Source: Sulfurihydrogenibium sp. YO3AOP1
GTDB taxonomy: Bacteria > Aquificota > Aquificia > Aquificales > Hydrogenothermaceae
Reading direction: 5' to 3'
Length of the DNA stretch: 64,000 bases
NCBI RefSeq assembly: GCF_000020325.1
Contig: NC_010730.1
Span: forward strand, 732,001-796,000
Shown here one piece after another: positions 28,911 through 38,444 of the stretch. A model generated the notes under the pieces. The model saw only the letters and a list, made by a program, of their open reading frames with translations, ran no database searches and was not told the DNA's origin. A program made the position numbers and the translations under genes. Position 1 is the first letter of the stretch. Each line of letters begins with the position of its first letter.

Positions 28911-30839
28911 ATGGATAACTACTTTGGAGACATTTTAGAAAAAGCCATATCAAGAAGAGATTTATTTAAGATTGGCGGGATATTAGGGCTTTCTGGACTG
29001 TTTAACATTGGATATTCTAAGGATATTCAAACATCTGTAAAAAACTATAAAAACCTATCTTTTATAACCATTTATCCTAATACAAAAGATGAAATAACAA
29101 TTCCGGAAGGTTATGAATGGAAAATTTTAATCAAATGGGGAGACCCGTTAGATAACAACGATGGAATAAACTATCAGAATGTTTTTGAAAAAGTATCTAA
29201 CTACGATGTTGAAAGGCAAAAGTACTGCTTTGGATACAATAATGATTTTGTAGGATTTTTTAACTTTAAAGATAAAACTCTTTTGGTTGTAAATCATGAG
29301 TACACTAACCCAGAACTTATGTTTAAGGATTACTTTCTAAGAAATCAGCCAACGAAAGAAGAAGTTGATTTTATGATTCAGGCCCATGGGCTTTCTATAG
29401 TTGAGATTAAAAAGAATAAAGTTGGATTTTTTGAGTATGTAAAAGGCTCTAAATTCAACAGAAGAATAACAGCAGAAACAAAAGCTTTAATATCCGGACC
29501 TGCGAAAGGACATAAACTTCTCCAAACATCTTACGACCCAAACGGCGAGTTTGTGTATGGAACTATTGCCAACTGCTCAGCAGGAAAAACTCCATGGGGA
29601 ACGGTTTTATCCTGTGAAGAAAACTTCCATTCTTACTTTGGAGGAGATTTAGAAAACATAGACCCAGAAAAAATGACAGATTATAAAGTTGTTGAAATCC
29701 ATCAAAGATACGGCGTTCCGGATATTAAATATCATGGTTATTACGGATTTTACAAATACTATGACAGGTTTAACGTTGAAAAAGAACCAAACGAAGCAAA
29801 TAGATTTGGCTGGGTTGTGGAAATTGACCCATTAAACCCAAACAGACCACCGATTAAAAGAACAGCCCTTGGAAGGTTTAAGCATGAGGCGGCAAATACT
29901 GCTATCGGGAAAGATGGGAGAGTAGCAGTTTATATGGGAGATGATGAAAGATATGAGTATCTTTACAAATTTGTAACTAAAAACAAGTTTGACCCAAATG
30001 ATAGAGAGAAAAATCTTAACCTGTTAGATGAAGGAACGCTATACGTGGCTGTGCTTAACGATGACTTTACAGGGCAATGGGTAGAAATTGCATCAGCTTA
30101 CTTAGAAAATGGAAAGTATATAATAAAGCCAAATCCAAAGCTACCAAACGTATTCCAAGAAGACCCTGCTTTATGTTTCATTAACACAAGAAAGGCTGCT
30201 GATTTATTAGACGCTACAAAAATGGACAGACCGGAAGGCGTGGAGTATAACCATATTACTAAATCTGTTTTTACTGCCATGACTTACAATGAAAAAAGAA
30301 AAGCATCAGAAACAAACGCAGCAAACCCAAGACCAGAAAATACAATGGGACATATTATAGAAATCATTGAAGAAAATCATAATCCTACTTCAACAAAATT
30401 TAATTGGAGAATAGCTTTGATGTGTGGGGACCCAAAAGCAAACTCCTATAATAACAAGCTTTTTATCTACGGACAGCTTGCTAAGTCTGATGTTCCACCA
30501 ATATCAGCACCGGATAACATAGCCATTGACAAAGCCGGCAATGTATGGATAGCAACTGACGGTAATCCTGGATTAGATAGACTAAAATCAAATGATGGTG
30601 TTTATGTGTTAAATCCATTTACAAAAGAGCTAAAGATGTTTTTATCAGGTGTGCCAAACTGTGAAATATGCGGTCCTGAATTTTCAGATGACTATAAAGT
30701 ATTTTTTTGTGCAATCCAACATCCAGGAGAAGGAGATTTAGATGCTACAAAATGGCCATATCTAAACGACAACTGTCCAATCCCAAGACCAGCAGTTATA
30801 CAAGTTAAAAGAAAAGATGGATTAGAGATTTATTTATAA
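28911..30839 (+). CDS. phoX: PhoX-family alkaline phosphatase, Tat-exported
   Basis: The 642-residue protein begins with a Tat-type leader (SRRDLFKIGGILGLSGLF, twin Arg at 15-16). The body matches PhoX (DUF839): TVLSCEENFHSYFGG, RFKHEAANT, VYMGDDERYEYLYKFV, RPEGVEYN, PDNIAIDKAGNVWIATDG. PhoX enzymes are Ca/Fe-dependent phosphomonoesterases released outside the inner membrane to free phosphate from organic esters. It starts at ATG 28911, 19 bases after the EAL gene. A GGGTGATGAGT/ACTCATCGCCC inverted repeat follows. Its promoter is most likely the Pho-box-like site at 26963. Confidence 0.9.
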   Translation: MDNYFGDILEKAISRRDLFKIGGILGLSGLFNIGYSKDIQTSVKNYKNLSFITIYPNTKDEITIPEGYEWKILIKWGDPLDNNDGINYQNVFEKVSNYDVERQKYCFGYNNDFVGFFNFKDKTLLVVNHEYTNPELMFKDYFLRNQPTKEEVDFMIQAHGLSIVEIKKNKVGFFEYVKGSKFNRRITAETKALISGPAKGHKLLQTSYDPNGEFVYGTIANCSAGKTPWGTVLSCEENFHSYFGGDLENIDPEKMTDYKVVEIHQRYGVPDIKYHGYYGFYKYYDRFNVEKEPNEANRFGWVVEIDPLNPNRPPIKRTALGRFKHEAANTAIGKDGRVAVYMGDDERYEYLYKFVTKNKFDPNDREKNLNLLDEGTLYVAVLNDDFTGQWVEIASAYLENGKYIIKPNPKLPNVFQEDPALCFINTRKAADLLDATKMDRPEGVEYNHITKSVFTAMTYNEKRKASETNAANPRPENTMGHIIEIIEENHNPTSTKFNWRIALMCGDPKANSYNNKLFIYGQLAKSDVPPISAPDNIAIDKAGNVWIATDGNPGLDRLKSNDGVYVLNPFTKELKMFLSGVPNCEICGPEFSDDYKVFFCAIQHPGEGDLDATKWPYLNDNCPIPRPAVIQVKRKDGLEIYL

Positions 30840-30863
30840 ATAATGAGCGGCTTAGATAGAGAC

Positions 30864-30951
30864 GGGTGATGAGTGAAATCTATAAGACTTTAAAAAACTC
30901 ATCGCCCATCATTTTTTAAAGATAAAGTCTTTGCTTCCTTCAGGATGATAA
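30864..30951. other. Long hairpin and degenerate repeat after phoX
   Basis: GGGTGATGAGT at 30864-30874 pairs with ACTCATCGCCC at 30897-30907 (one G-T pair), and a T-run follows at 30912-30917, so it may terminate phoX transcription. A worn copy of the dispersed palindrome lies at 30923-30951. Confidence 0.5.
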
Positions 30952-31072
30952 GTAAATTAATAATAATCAATCCTTAGATCGAGTGTGCGAATTGCTAATT
31001 TTTTAATTTTTTCATGCAACGAATACGAAAAAGTGAATTATCTAACTTCTCACCTACTCACTTTCTCACTTC

Positions 31073-31261
31073 TCACTTTTTTTTAGTTTTTCTTCCTTTC
31101 TTAGGCTTTTCTTCTATTTTCTCTTCTTTTTTGCAATGTTCAAGAATCATATTCACTATTTCTTCAGCGTCAATCCAGTTTTGAGCAGTTCTTGAATCAT
31201 CTTTGCCAGTAATGTGATAGATCTTTTCTGCAACTATCTTGATCAATTCTTTTTTATTCAT
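31073..31261 (-). CDS. Small DUF2934-like protein with Lys-rich tail
   Basis: The 62-residue protein reads ELIKIVAEKIYHITGKDDS, then QNWIDAEEIVNMIL, the pattern of the short DUF2934 domain (helix, Tyr, Gly turn, WxxAE), followed by an extended tail of Lys and Glu ending KKGRKTKKK. The tail suggests contact with nucleic acid or acidic surfaces, but the function is unknown. ATG 31261 has CTGGAGATG upstream. It is divergent from the TonB receptor gene. Confidence 0.65.
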   Translation of the reverse strand: MNKKELIKIVAEKIYHITGKDDSRTAQNWIDAEEIVNMILEHCKKEEKIEEKPKKGRKTKKK

Positions 31262-31363
31262 TTTTACATCTCCAGAGTGAATAATTGATTATAAAGTTAA
31301 CATAGAAATGTAAAAGTTTTATGAAAATAAAGTTAAGATTTTGAAATGTTATCTCTTGTAGAC

Positions 31364-31416
31364 TTAAATAATTTTAACCATTCTTTCATTAAATCTTAAA
31401 ACTCTATCTTTAAAAT
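31364..31416 (+). promoter_or_regulatory. Pho-box-like operator and promoter for the TonB receptor operon
   Basis: TTAA (31364), N6, TTAAC (31374), then TTTCATTAAA (31384-31393) and a -10 TAAAAT at 31411-31416, exactly 47 bases after the first TTAA. The 31 bases 31371-31401 are identical to 36999-37029 upstream of the porin gene. No -35 hexamer is visible, as expected for an activator-dependent promoter. Confidence 0.72.
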
Positions 31417-31449
31417 AGACAAAAATTTAATCAAAGAGGAGGAAATGCT

Positions 31450-33660
31450 GTGAAAAGAAAAAAGGCTTTAGCACTTTTTTATGCTGCTATGGTAAGTGGT
31501 AGTTTTGTTTATGCACAAGAAACAACTTTAAAAGTTAAAGTCGAAGACCAAACAGGTTTAGAAAAAGAGCTTCCGATTGAAATCAAGAAAAATGTACCGG
31601 CTACCGAAACAACAGTAAAAAAAGAAGAGATTCAAACAAGAGCCGGAGCTGGTTCGGTTAACATCTTTAAGGCTATTGAACTTACTCCATCTGTAAACGT
31701 TCAAACCGATGATGCATATGGACTTAGTGGTGGTAGTGTAAGAATAAGAGGTTTTGACAATACTCAAATTGGAGTAACTATTGATGACATGCCACTAAAC
31801 GACTCAGGAAACTTTGCCCTTTATCCTCATGAGTATGCAGATGTGGAAAATCTTGAGACTATAACTATTACAAGAGGTTCTGTGAACAAAAGGTCTCCTT
31901 TCTATACAGAAATTGGCGGTGCTTTGAAGGTTAGAACTGCTCCACCAAGAAGTAAATTTACAAACTCATTTGGTCTAAAATTTGGTTCTTATAACTTTAA
32001 AAGAGCATTTTACAGATTAGACACAGGATATTTATTTGGAAATAAAAGCCTTCCAAAAATATTCTTCTCTTATTCTCATACAGAAGTTGATAAATGGAAA
32101 GGGCCTGGTGGTGCACCTCAGTACAGAGACCACTATACCTTAGGAATAGCAGAAACAATCGGAATTCTTGATTATGAATTTTACTATGACAGAAACGTTC
32201 AATTAAACTATTTCTACAGACCGTTTACATACGCAGAAACCAAAGACGGAAATATTTTTAGAAGTAGAGATTATACTAATAAATTAATCCCGGGTAATAC
32301 TGCCAATAACACACAGTACTATGAATTCTACCAAAACCCTTATACAAACCAGCAATATAGAGCCATCTTTAATCTTAACTTTACAGATAAGATATCCCTT
32401 AATTTTAAGCCTTACATGTGGATTGGTAGAGGAAGCGGAACGAGTGCAACATCTTCTGGATCTAATGTTTTCTTTAGAGAATCTTTTAACTATACAGATA
32501 GACCAGGATTTACAACCGAGTTAAAGGTGGATTTACCGTATAATTCTAAATTTTTTTTAGGATACTGGTATGAATACGCAGACTTAAAACAATGGCAACC
32601 ATCAAGATTGGTAAATATAAATTCAGATGGTACTTATACATTGAATAATTCTACATCTTTTAGATACAACTATATTCAAAGAACAAAGACAACAACAAAT
32701 ACTCCTTACATTTCATTTGAATCAAAAGAGCTTTTAGGTAAATTAGATTTTAACCTCGGTTTTAGATTTGCAAGCATTAAAAGAAAGTTTAACGATTATA
32801 GTACGACTGGACTGCCTTATTATCCAGAGGATGGTGTTTACGACGACCCAAGATTAACCAAAAATCAAACTACATCATACGAAAAAACATACAAAAAAAC
32901 TTTACCTAACATTGGATTAGGATTTAGCGTTTTAGACAATCTATATCTTTATGCTTCTTATGCTAAGAACTTTAGAGTACCTCAGAATTTTTTGGGAACT
33001 ATACCGACAAGCAGATCAGCGCAATTTGTAGCTGACCAACTAAAGCCTGAAGAGTCTGATAGCTATGATTTAGGTGCAAGATTAACTTACGATAAATTTT
33101 ACATTGCTCCAACTGCTTATATTGTAAGATACAAAAACAGATTAATCAGAGTTGCTGACCCAACTGACCCAAATTTACTATACATTAGAAACGCCGGAAA
33201 AGTTGATGCTAAAGGGTTTGAGTTAGAAGTGGGAGCAAATCCTATGCCAAAAACTAACATTTACGCATCCTTCTCATACAACGAAGCCAAATTTAAAGAC
33301 GATGTGTTTTATGATGGAAACACTAAATATGACATTAAAGACAACAGCGTTCCAGACACTCCAAGGTATATGGTCAAATTAGGTTCTCGTTTTAATCTAT
33401 ACGATTTTAAAGTCTCTCCAAGCATCCAGTTTATAGGTTCAAGATATGGTAATTTCACAAATACAGAAAAAGTTGATAACTACGCAATTGTAAACCTATC
33501 GGCTACAAGAAAGATTTATAAATACTTTGACCTTTACATGGACGTAGTCAACTTAACAAATCAAAAATACGTAGGTAGAATAAGTCCAGGGACAGCGTCA
33601 GGTACTTACTACGCAGGAACACCGTTCACTATATCTTTTGGAATCAACGGGAGGTTTTAA
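31450..33660 (+). CDS. TonB-dependent outer-membrane receptor
   Basis: The 736-residue protein has a signal peptide (ALALFYAAMVSGSFVYAQE, cleavage near residue 22). A plug domain follows (about 45-160; GGSVRIRGFDNTQIGVTIDD, then the ITRGSVN strand), then a 22-strand barrel region that ends in an aromatic C-terminus (FTISFGINGRF). The GTG start at 31450 follows GAGGAGG. The next gene starts on the base after the stop codon, and ExbB, ExbD, TonB and PhoD follow without gaps. Together with the Pho-like promoter, this suggests uptake of a phosphorus-containing ligand; the substrate is an inference from context. Confidence 0.9.
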   Translation: MKRKKALALFYAAMVSGSFVYAQETTLKVKVEDQTGLEKELPIEIKKNVPATETTVKKEEIQTRAGAGSVNIFKAIELTPSVNVQTDDAYGLSGGSVRIRGFDNTQIGVTIDDMPLNDSGNFALYPHEYADVENLETITITRGSVNKRSPFYTEIGGALKVRTAPPRSKFTNSFGLKFGSYNFKRAFYRLDTGYLFGNKSLPKIFFSYSHTEVDKWKGPGGAPQYRDHYTLGIAETIGILDYEFYYDRNVQLNYFYRPFTYAETKDGNIFRSRDYTNKLIPGNTANNTQYYEFYQNPYTNQQYRAIFNLNFTDKISLNFKPYMWIGRGSGTSATSSGSNVFFRESFNYTDRPGFTTELKVDLPYNSKFFLGYWYEYADLKQWQPSRLVNINSDGTYTLNNSTSFRYNYIQRTKTTTNTPYISFESKELLGKLDFNLGFRFASIKRKFNDYSTTGLPYYPEDGVYDDPRLTKNQTTSYEKTYKKTLPNIGLGFSVLDNLYLYASYAKNFRVPQNFLGTIPTSRSAQFVADQLKPEESDSYDLGARLTYDKFYIAPTAYIVRYKNRLIRVADPTDPNLLYIRNAGKVDAKGFELEVGANPMPKTNIYASFSYNEAKFKDDVFYDGNTKYDIKDNSVPDTPRYMVKLGSRFNLYDFKVSPSIQFIGSRYGNFTNTEKVDNYAIVNLSATRKIYKYFDLYMDVVNLTNQKYVGRISPGTASGTYYAGTPFTISFGINGRF

Positions 33661-34098
33661 ATGGTTGAGATTAAATCAGCAATCTTCGTGCTAATGTTTA
33701 TTGTTTTTGTGTATGGGAACTTTATCATATTTCAGAAATTTTTCATGATGAAAAAGTCAAACGGAAATACTAACCCGGTGGATGCCCTCCACTGGGCTAA
33801 AGATTTTAAAAAAGGATTATGGTTTTTAGATTTTGCAGCTACTACATCACCGCTACTTGGACTCTTAGGAACTGTAATAGGTCTTATCATAGCTTTCCAA
33901 GAGCTTGGTAAAAAAGGTGTATCGGGAGCCGGAGAAATAAGCGCCGCAATTGGATTAGCCCTTGTTGCTACTGCAATAGGTATAGCATTATCATTATGGT
34001 TTTATCTATGGTTCAAATTCTTTAATTCCAAAATCCAAGAAAAGAAAGAAGAGATTAAAAGCAGGATATTGATGGAGGTTTTGAATGAACAAGCATAA
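33661..34098 (+). CDS. exbB: ExbB/TolQ-type proton channel protein
   Basis: The 145-residue protein has three membrane segments (about 6-27, 61-84 and 97-121) and the MotA/TolQ/ExbB signature (TTSPLLGLLGTVIGLIIAFQ, then SAAIGLALVATAIGIALSLW). It forms the inner-membrane proton channel that energises TonB with ExbD. It is shorter than most ExbB proteins, with almost no cytoplasmic loop. It begins immediately after the receptor gene and overlaps exbD by 14 bases. Confidence 0.88.
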   Translation: MVEIKSAIFVLMFIVFVYGNFIIFQKFFMMKKSNGNTNPVDALHWAKDFKKGLWFLDFAATTSPLLGLLGTVIGLIIAFQELGKKGVSGAGEISAAIGLALVATAIGIALSLWFYLWFKFFNSKIQEKKEEIKSRILMEVLNEQA

Positions 34099-34516
34099 AA
34101 AGCTTTCATTGCTTTACCTTCTTGAAGAGCAGGAAAACGAAAAGGAAGAAATTCAAATAATTCCTATGATAGACGTTATGCTATTTCTACTCACCTTTTT
34201 CATTCTTTATACTCTTAATGTACTGCCTATGTTGTATCAAAATATTAAACTCCCTACATCATCTACGGTAGAACAAAACCAAATTAACGAGCCTTTGAAA
34301 GTGTATATAGACAAAGAAGGAAATATTAAAACAGAAAAATTCGGAACGGGATTAGAAGCATTAAAGCAGTATCTTAAAACAGTTAAATCTCCGGAAGAAG
34401 CTATAGTTATTCTAATTCCAGACAAAGACGCAACAGCTCAATCTCTGATGATAGCAATAGACACTCTTAAAGAAAACAAAATAACAAAAATATCTATCGC
34501 CGGTGAAAAGAAATGA
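34085..34516 (+). CDS. exbD: ExbD/TolR-type biopolymer transport protein
   Basis: The 143-residue protein has an N-terminal cytoplasmic tail, one membrane helix (about 22-45: IPMIDVMLFLLTFFILYTL, with the proton-carrying Asp25 or its neighbour in MIDVML), and a periplasmic domain (about 60-143) ending ITKISIAGEKK. It is overlapped by exbB upstream by 14 bases and overlaps tonB by four (ATGA), so translation is coupled. Confidence 0.88.
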   Translation: MNKHKKLSLLYLLEEQENEKEEIQIIPMIDVMLFLLTFFILYTLNVLPMLYQNIKLPTSSTVEQNQINEPLKVYIDKEGNIKTEKFGTGLEALKQYLKTVKSPEEAIVILIPDKDATAQSLMIAIDTLKENKITKISIAGEKK

Positions 34517-35268
34517 AATTTTCTGATGATAAAAAATCGGCTTCATTTATTTTTTCTTTGCTTTTTTCTTCATTATCAGCCTATGGAACTTATCTAATTT
34601 TTAATATTAAGCTTCATGAGCCACCAAAACCAACTACCTTTATAGAAATAGTTGAACTTCCGGAAGAAAAACAGGAAATTAAGAAACTGGAGCAACCCAA
34701 AAAACAGATTATAAAAGAAGTTAAAAAAGAAACTCATAAGCCAAAACAACAGCCAAAACAACAGATTATTGAACATAAAAAACCGATAGAGAAACAAAAA
34801 ATTGAAGTGAAGCAAGAAGTTAAGACAGAGGATAAACCGGTAGAACCAATAAAAGAAGAGTCAAAACACAATTTTAAAAAACAAGAAATTGTAGAAAAAC
34901 CACCAGAAATAAAAAAACCTCAACCACCACCCCCACCAAAGCATGAAGAGTCACCTTCACCCCCTCCACTACCAAAAGAGCCTGATAAATCAGCACTTAA
35001 TCAATATTACGCAACCGTTAGAAAAATCATAGAATCCAAAAAACGATACCCAGAAGAAGCAAAAAGAAGGGAAGAAGAGGGAGCTGTTTTAGTTAGATTT
35101 ACCATAGACGAAGATGGTAATGTTAAAGATGTATCACTTGTTAGGTCAAGCGACAGTAACATCTTAGATAAAGAAACTTTAAAGCTTTTAAAGAGCTTAA
35201 AATTTCCGCCACCACCGGAAGGAAAACCTATGACACTAAATTTAGAGATAGAATACAAACTAAACTAA
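34513..35268 (+). CDS. tonB: TonB energy transducer
   Basis: The 251-residue protein has an N-terminal membrane anchor (FIFSLLFSSLSAYGTYLIF), a long Pro/Lys/Glu-rich spacer (about 35-160, with a PPPPPKHEE-type stretch) and a C-terminal TonB domain (RYPEEAKRREEEGAVLVRF, then GNVKDVSLVRSS and LKFPPPPEGKP). It links the proton motive force to the outer-membrane receptor. It is part of the dedicated receptor operon, so this TonB probably serves that receptor. Confidence 0.9.
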   Translation: MKFSDDKKSASFIFSLLFSSLSAYGTYLIFNIKLHEPPKPTTFIEIVELPEEKQEIKKLEQPKKQIIKEVKKETHKPKQQPKQQIIEHKKPIEKQKIEVKQEVKTEDKPVEPIKEESKHNFKKQEIVEKPPEIKKPQPPPPPKHEESPSPPPLPKEPDKSALNQYYATVRKIIESKKRYPEEAKRREEEGAVLVRFTIDEDGNVKDVSLVRSSDSNILDKETLKLLKSLKFPPPPEGKPMTLNLEIEYKLN

Positions 35269-35279
35269 GGAGAAGCAAA

Positions 35280-36857
35280 ATGCTTTTAAGCAGAAGAGAG
35301 TTTATAAGCTTATCATTATCAACCTTATATTTACTTACACATAACCTTGAAGTATTGGCAAGTGATGCAGTAGAAATTTTTGACCTTGGAATTGCAAGCG
35401 GAGACCCAACGCAGGATGGCATTATATTATGGACGAGAATTAATCCAAATATCCACAACCAATTAAAAAAAGACCTTATCTTAGAGATATCACAAAGTCC
35501 AGAGATGAAAGAATCATCAGTCATAAAAATACCCGGATATGAGATTATAAAAGAAAGAGACTGCACAATCAGGCTAACAATAGACAATCTAAAACCAGGA
35601 CAGACTTACTACTACAGATTTACATACGCAGACGTTCCGTCAATGGTAGGTAGGTTTAAAACTCTGCCGGTTGGAGATGTTGAAAACTACAGAATAGGAT
35701 TTGTTACCTGTCAAAACTACGCCGATGGATATTATACAGCATACAGACATTTAGCCAATGAAGATATAGGATTTATCTTACATCTTGGAGACCAAATTTA
35801 TGAGAGAATCTATGGCAAACCAAGAGTACCCGGCAGAAATTTAGCTTTTCCATCAGGTCATAGTATTGCACTTGATTTAGAAGATTATAAATATCTGTAT
35901 ACAACATATTTGTCAGACAAAGATTATCAGCTTGCAAGAGCAATGCATCCATTTATCTATATCTGGGATGACCATGAATATGCAAACGATTACTCATTTG
36001 ACTACGAAAAAGGATTTTATAAACTTCCAAAACATCCTTTTGAAAATGACAGAGAAAAAGTTCTTAACCTAAGAAAAGCTGCAATATTAGCATGGTATTT
36101 TTATACACCTTCAAGGGCTAAATTAAATCTTAACGCTCAAAATCCTTTAGAATGGATCATCATTTATAGAGATTTCAAAATTGGAGAATTAGCACATTTG
36201 ATTTGCTTAGATGAAAGGTCTTACAGAACATCGCAACCTTGCGATAAAAGATACGCATCCGCAGGTTGTGAAGACCAGTATAAAACCTCAATGCTTGGAG
36301 AAAATCAAAAATTCTGGTTTTATGAAAAGCTAAAACAAGGAAATAGTTGGAAAATAGTAGCTAATGAAGTCCAATTTGTACAAGGAAAAATAAACGGACT
36401 TTATGGCTCCTTAGATGCTTGGGATGGATATATAAAAGAAAGACAAGAGATAATAGAATTTTTAAACAAAAATAATATAAACAAATTTGTAGCCCTTACA
36501 GGAGATAGACACGCCGGCTTGATTGCAGAAATACCTACAGAATTTAAAGAAAACTATGAGAAAATCGTGGGAGTAGAGTTTATGACTCCTGCAATATCCT
36601 CGATCTCTGCAGCAGAAGCCAACTGGTGGTAAGATTACGGAGTTAAAGATGCCGATGAATATGCCCAGTTAGAAATAAAACAAAACCCATGGACAAAGTA
36701 TTTAAGCCATAGAGTATGGGGATATTCTATTTTAGATATGGATAAATCATCTGCTAGGTGTCAAATAGTAAGCGTTGACAAATATAAAAAAGACTCAAAT
36801 AAAGAAATAGCAGCAACTTATCAATATATTCCTGGAAAGGGATTAATAAAATTTTAA
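35280..36857 (+). pseudogene. phoD: PhoD-family alkaline phosphatase interrupted by an in-frame TAA
   Basis: The protein starts MLLSRREFISLSLSTLY, a Tat leader (twin Arg at 5-6). The PhoD N-terminal domain follows (FDLGIASGDPTQDGIILWTR), then the metallophosphatase core (VTCQNYADGYYTAYRHLA, LHLGDQIYER, WDDHEYANDY, VALTGDRHAG). It stops at TAA 36630-36632 after AAEANWW, but the same frame continues for 75 more codons with clearly coding sequence (DYGVKDADEYAQLEI ... IPGKGLIKF) to TAA at 36855-36857. One base change from a sense codon explains it. The truncated form lacks only the terminal part, so activity may persist. The gene ends the TonB operon (12-base gap after tonB). Confidence 0.85.
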
Positions 36858-36991
36858 ACAGTTGTTAACAAATTCTAACCATACGTTGGGCAAGAAATTC
36901 AGTAAAAGTAAAAGATTCTTCGCTGGCTTTGGAGCGACAATGTTGATTTTTGGAATAGTCTTCACCAAAGTATGAAATTTTAAAAAAATTA

Positions 36992-37044
36992 TTAACAAAT
37001 TTTAACCATTCTTTCATTAAATCTTAAAATTCATTTGGTATAGT
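36992..37044 (+). promoter_or_regulatory. Pho-box-like operator and promoter for the porin gene
   Basis: TTAAC (36992), N5, TTAACC (37002), then TTTCATTAAA (37012-37021) and a -10 TATAGT at 37039-37044, exactly 47 bases after the first TTAA. A degenerate dispersed repeat lies just upstream (36884-36939) in the 36858-37080 gap. Confidence 0.72.
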
Positions 37045-37080
37045 GATTTACGAATAATATTTTCAGAGGAGGTTATTTAA

Positions 37081-38400
37081 ATGAAGAGAACTTTAGCAGT
37101 GATGGCTCTCTTAGGAGCTGTAGGGCTTGCAAACGCACAAACTATCGAGAACCCCATTCTCAAAAAACTTGTTGAGAAGGGTATCTTAAAAGAAGATGAA
37201 GCTGCAGCAATTGACGAACAGCTTGCACAAGAAGAGGCAGAAAAGGCTAAATACCAAGCTGAAATTGACAAAACAGCAATGGAAGCAAAAGAAAAGTTGG
37301 CAAAACTTGAGAAACAAGGTAGCATGTCATCTCTTTTAACAGGTAAGTTTAAGAAGTTTGAAATTGGCGGAAAGGCTTACTTGGGTTATACTTACCAAAC
37401 TACTAAGAAAAAATACACAGGAATTAACGACTCAGGCGATTTTGAAGCAAGAAGATTTTACTTTGATACAAAGGCTTACATCTCAGACAAAGACTATATC
37501 AGATTTACAACTGATTTAGCTCAAGAAAATAACGTTGGTAGCACAGACAAATCATTAAAACTCAAAATTAAATACGGTTATCTCTACAAAGACATTTCAG
37601 ACTTGATTCCTCACACTGGCTTTGAGTTTGGTATAGTTCATACACCTTGGATTGATTATGAAGAGCATTCTGGATGGTGGTACAGGTCTATAGATAAAAC
37701 ATTTATGGAATCTTCAGATGGTATGGGATTATGGCCATCGGCAGACCTTGGAATTAACTTCAAGACAAAAACTCCGTATGTAACTTCTGAAGTAGGAATG
37801 TTTAACGGAGAAGGTTACGACAAGATTAACACAAGCTCTAAAAACTCATCCAGCTTCCACAACTCTTTTGAAGGTAGAGTAACTTATCACGTATTTGGAA
37901 ACGGAGATAAAAAAGTTAATCCAACAAAAGATCAGTATGCAAACATTTCTTTACACTTAGCAAGCAACATTGGATATAATGATAATAATAACGGTACATA
38001 CACAAATCATACAAATCTTAACCTCTATCACATCCATGCAGTTTATAACCACCCAATGTTCTTAATCGCAGCACAATATGCAAAAACAGATTATAACTCA
38101 TCTTCTCAACAAGCAGGCGATGGATACTCAATAAACGCAGAAGTAAGACCAGTTCAAGATTGGTCCATATTCGGTAGATATGACCATTGGAAGTTTAAGA
38201 AAGAGTTAACACTCGGAAAAGATGCACAAAATAACGATGTCAAAGCAAACAAAAGAGATGCTTACTATTTTGGTGTAGCTTACACTATGAACAAATATGT
38301 AAAATGGATTGCAAACGTTATCAATTATGATTACAAAGGAACTAACCCAGACAACAAAGATAAAACAAAATATATGATAACAGCTGAGCTTAGCTGGTAA
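37081..38400 (+). CDS. Phosphate-selective porin (OprO/OprP-like)
   Basis: The 439-residue outer-membrane protein has a signal peptide (MKRTLAVMALLGAVGLANAQ). A predicted coiled coil follows (about 40-80, rich in Glu, Ala and Lys), then a beta-barrel with FEARRFYFDTKAYISDKDYI and HTGFEFGIVHTPWIDYEE, close to the pattern of the phosphate-selective porin O/P family, ending in a C-terminal aromatic strand (MITAELSW). It probably lets phosphate or polyphosphate cross the outer membrane. Ribosome site AGAGGAGG precedes ATG 37081. It is the only gene of its unit and lies just ahead of pstS. Confidence 0.85.
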   Translation: MKRTLAVMALLGAVGLANAQTIENPILKKLVEKGILKEDEAAAIDEQLAQEEAEKAKYQAEIDKTAMEAKEKLAKLEKQGSMSSLLTGKFKKFEIGGKAYLGYTYQTTKKKYTGINDSGDFEARRFYFDTKAYISDKDYIRFTTDLAQENNVGSTDKSLKLKIKYGYLYKDISDLIPHTGFEFGIVHTPWIDYEEHSGWWYRSIDKTFMESSDGMGLWPSADLGINFKTKTPYVTSEVGMFNGEGYDKINTSSKNSSSFHNSFEGRVTYHVFGNGDKKVNPTKDQYANISLHLASNIGYNDNNNGTYTNHTNLNLYHIHAVYNHPMFLIAAQYAKTDYNSSSQQAGDGYSINAEVRPVQDWSIFGRYDHWKFKKELTLGKDAQNNDVKANKRDAYYFGVAYTMNKYVKWIANVINYDYKGTNPDNKDKTKYMITAELSW

Positions 38401-38444
38401 TCCTACTGCTTTTTGTATGTTTGTGGGAGGGAGAGGGGAAATTG

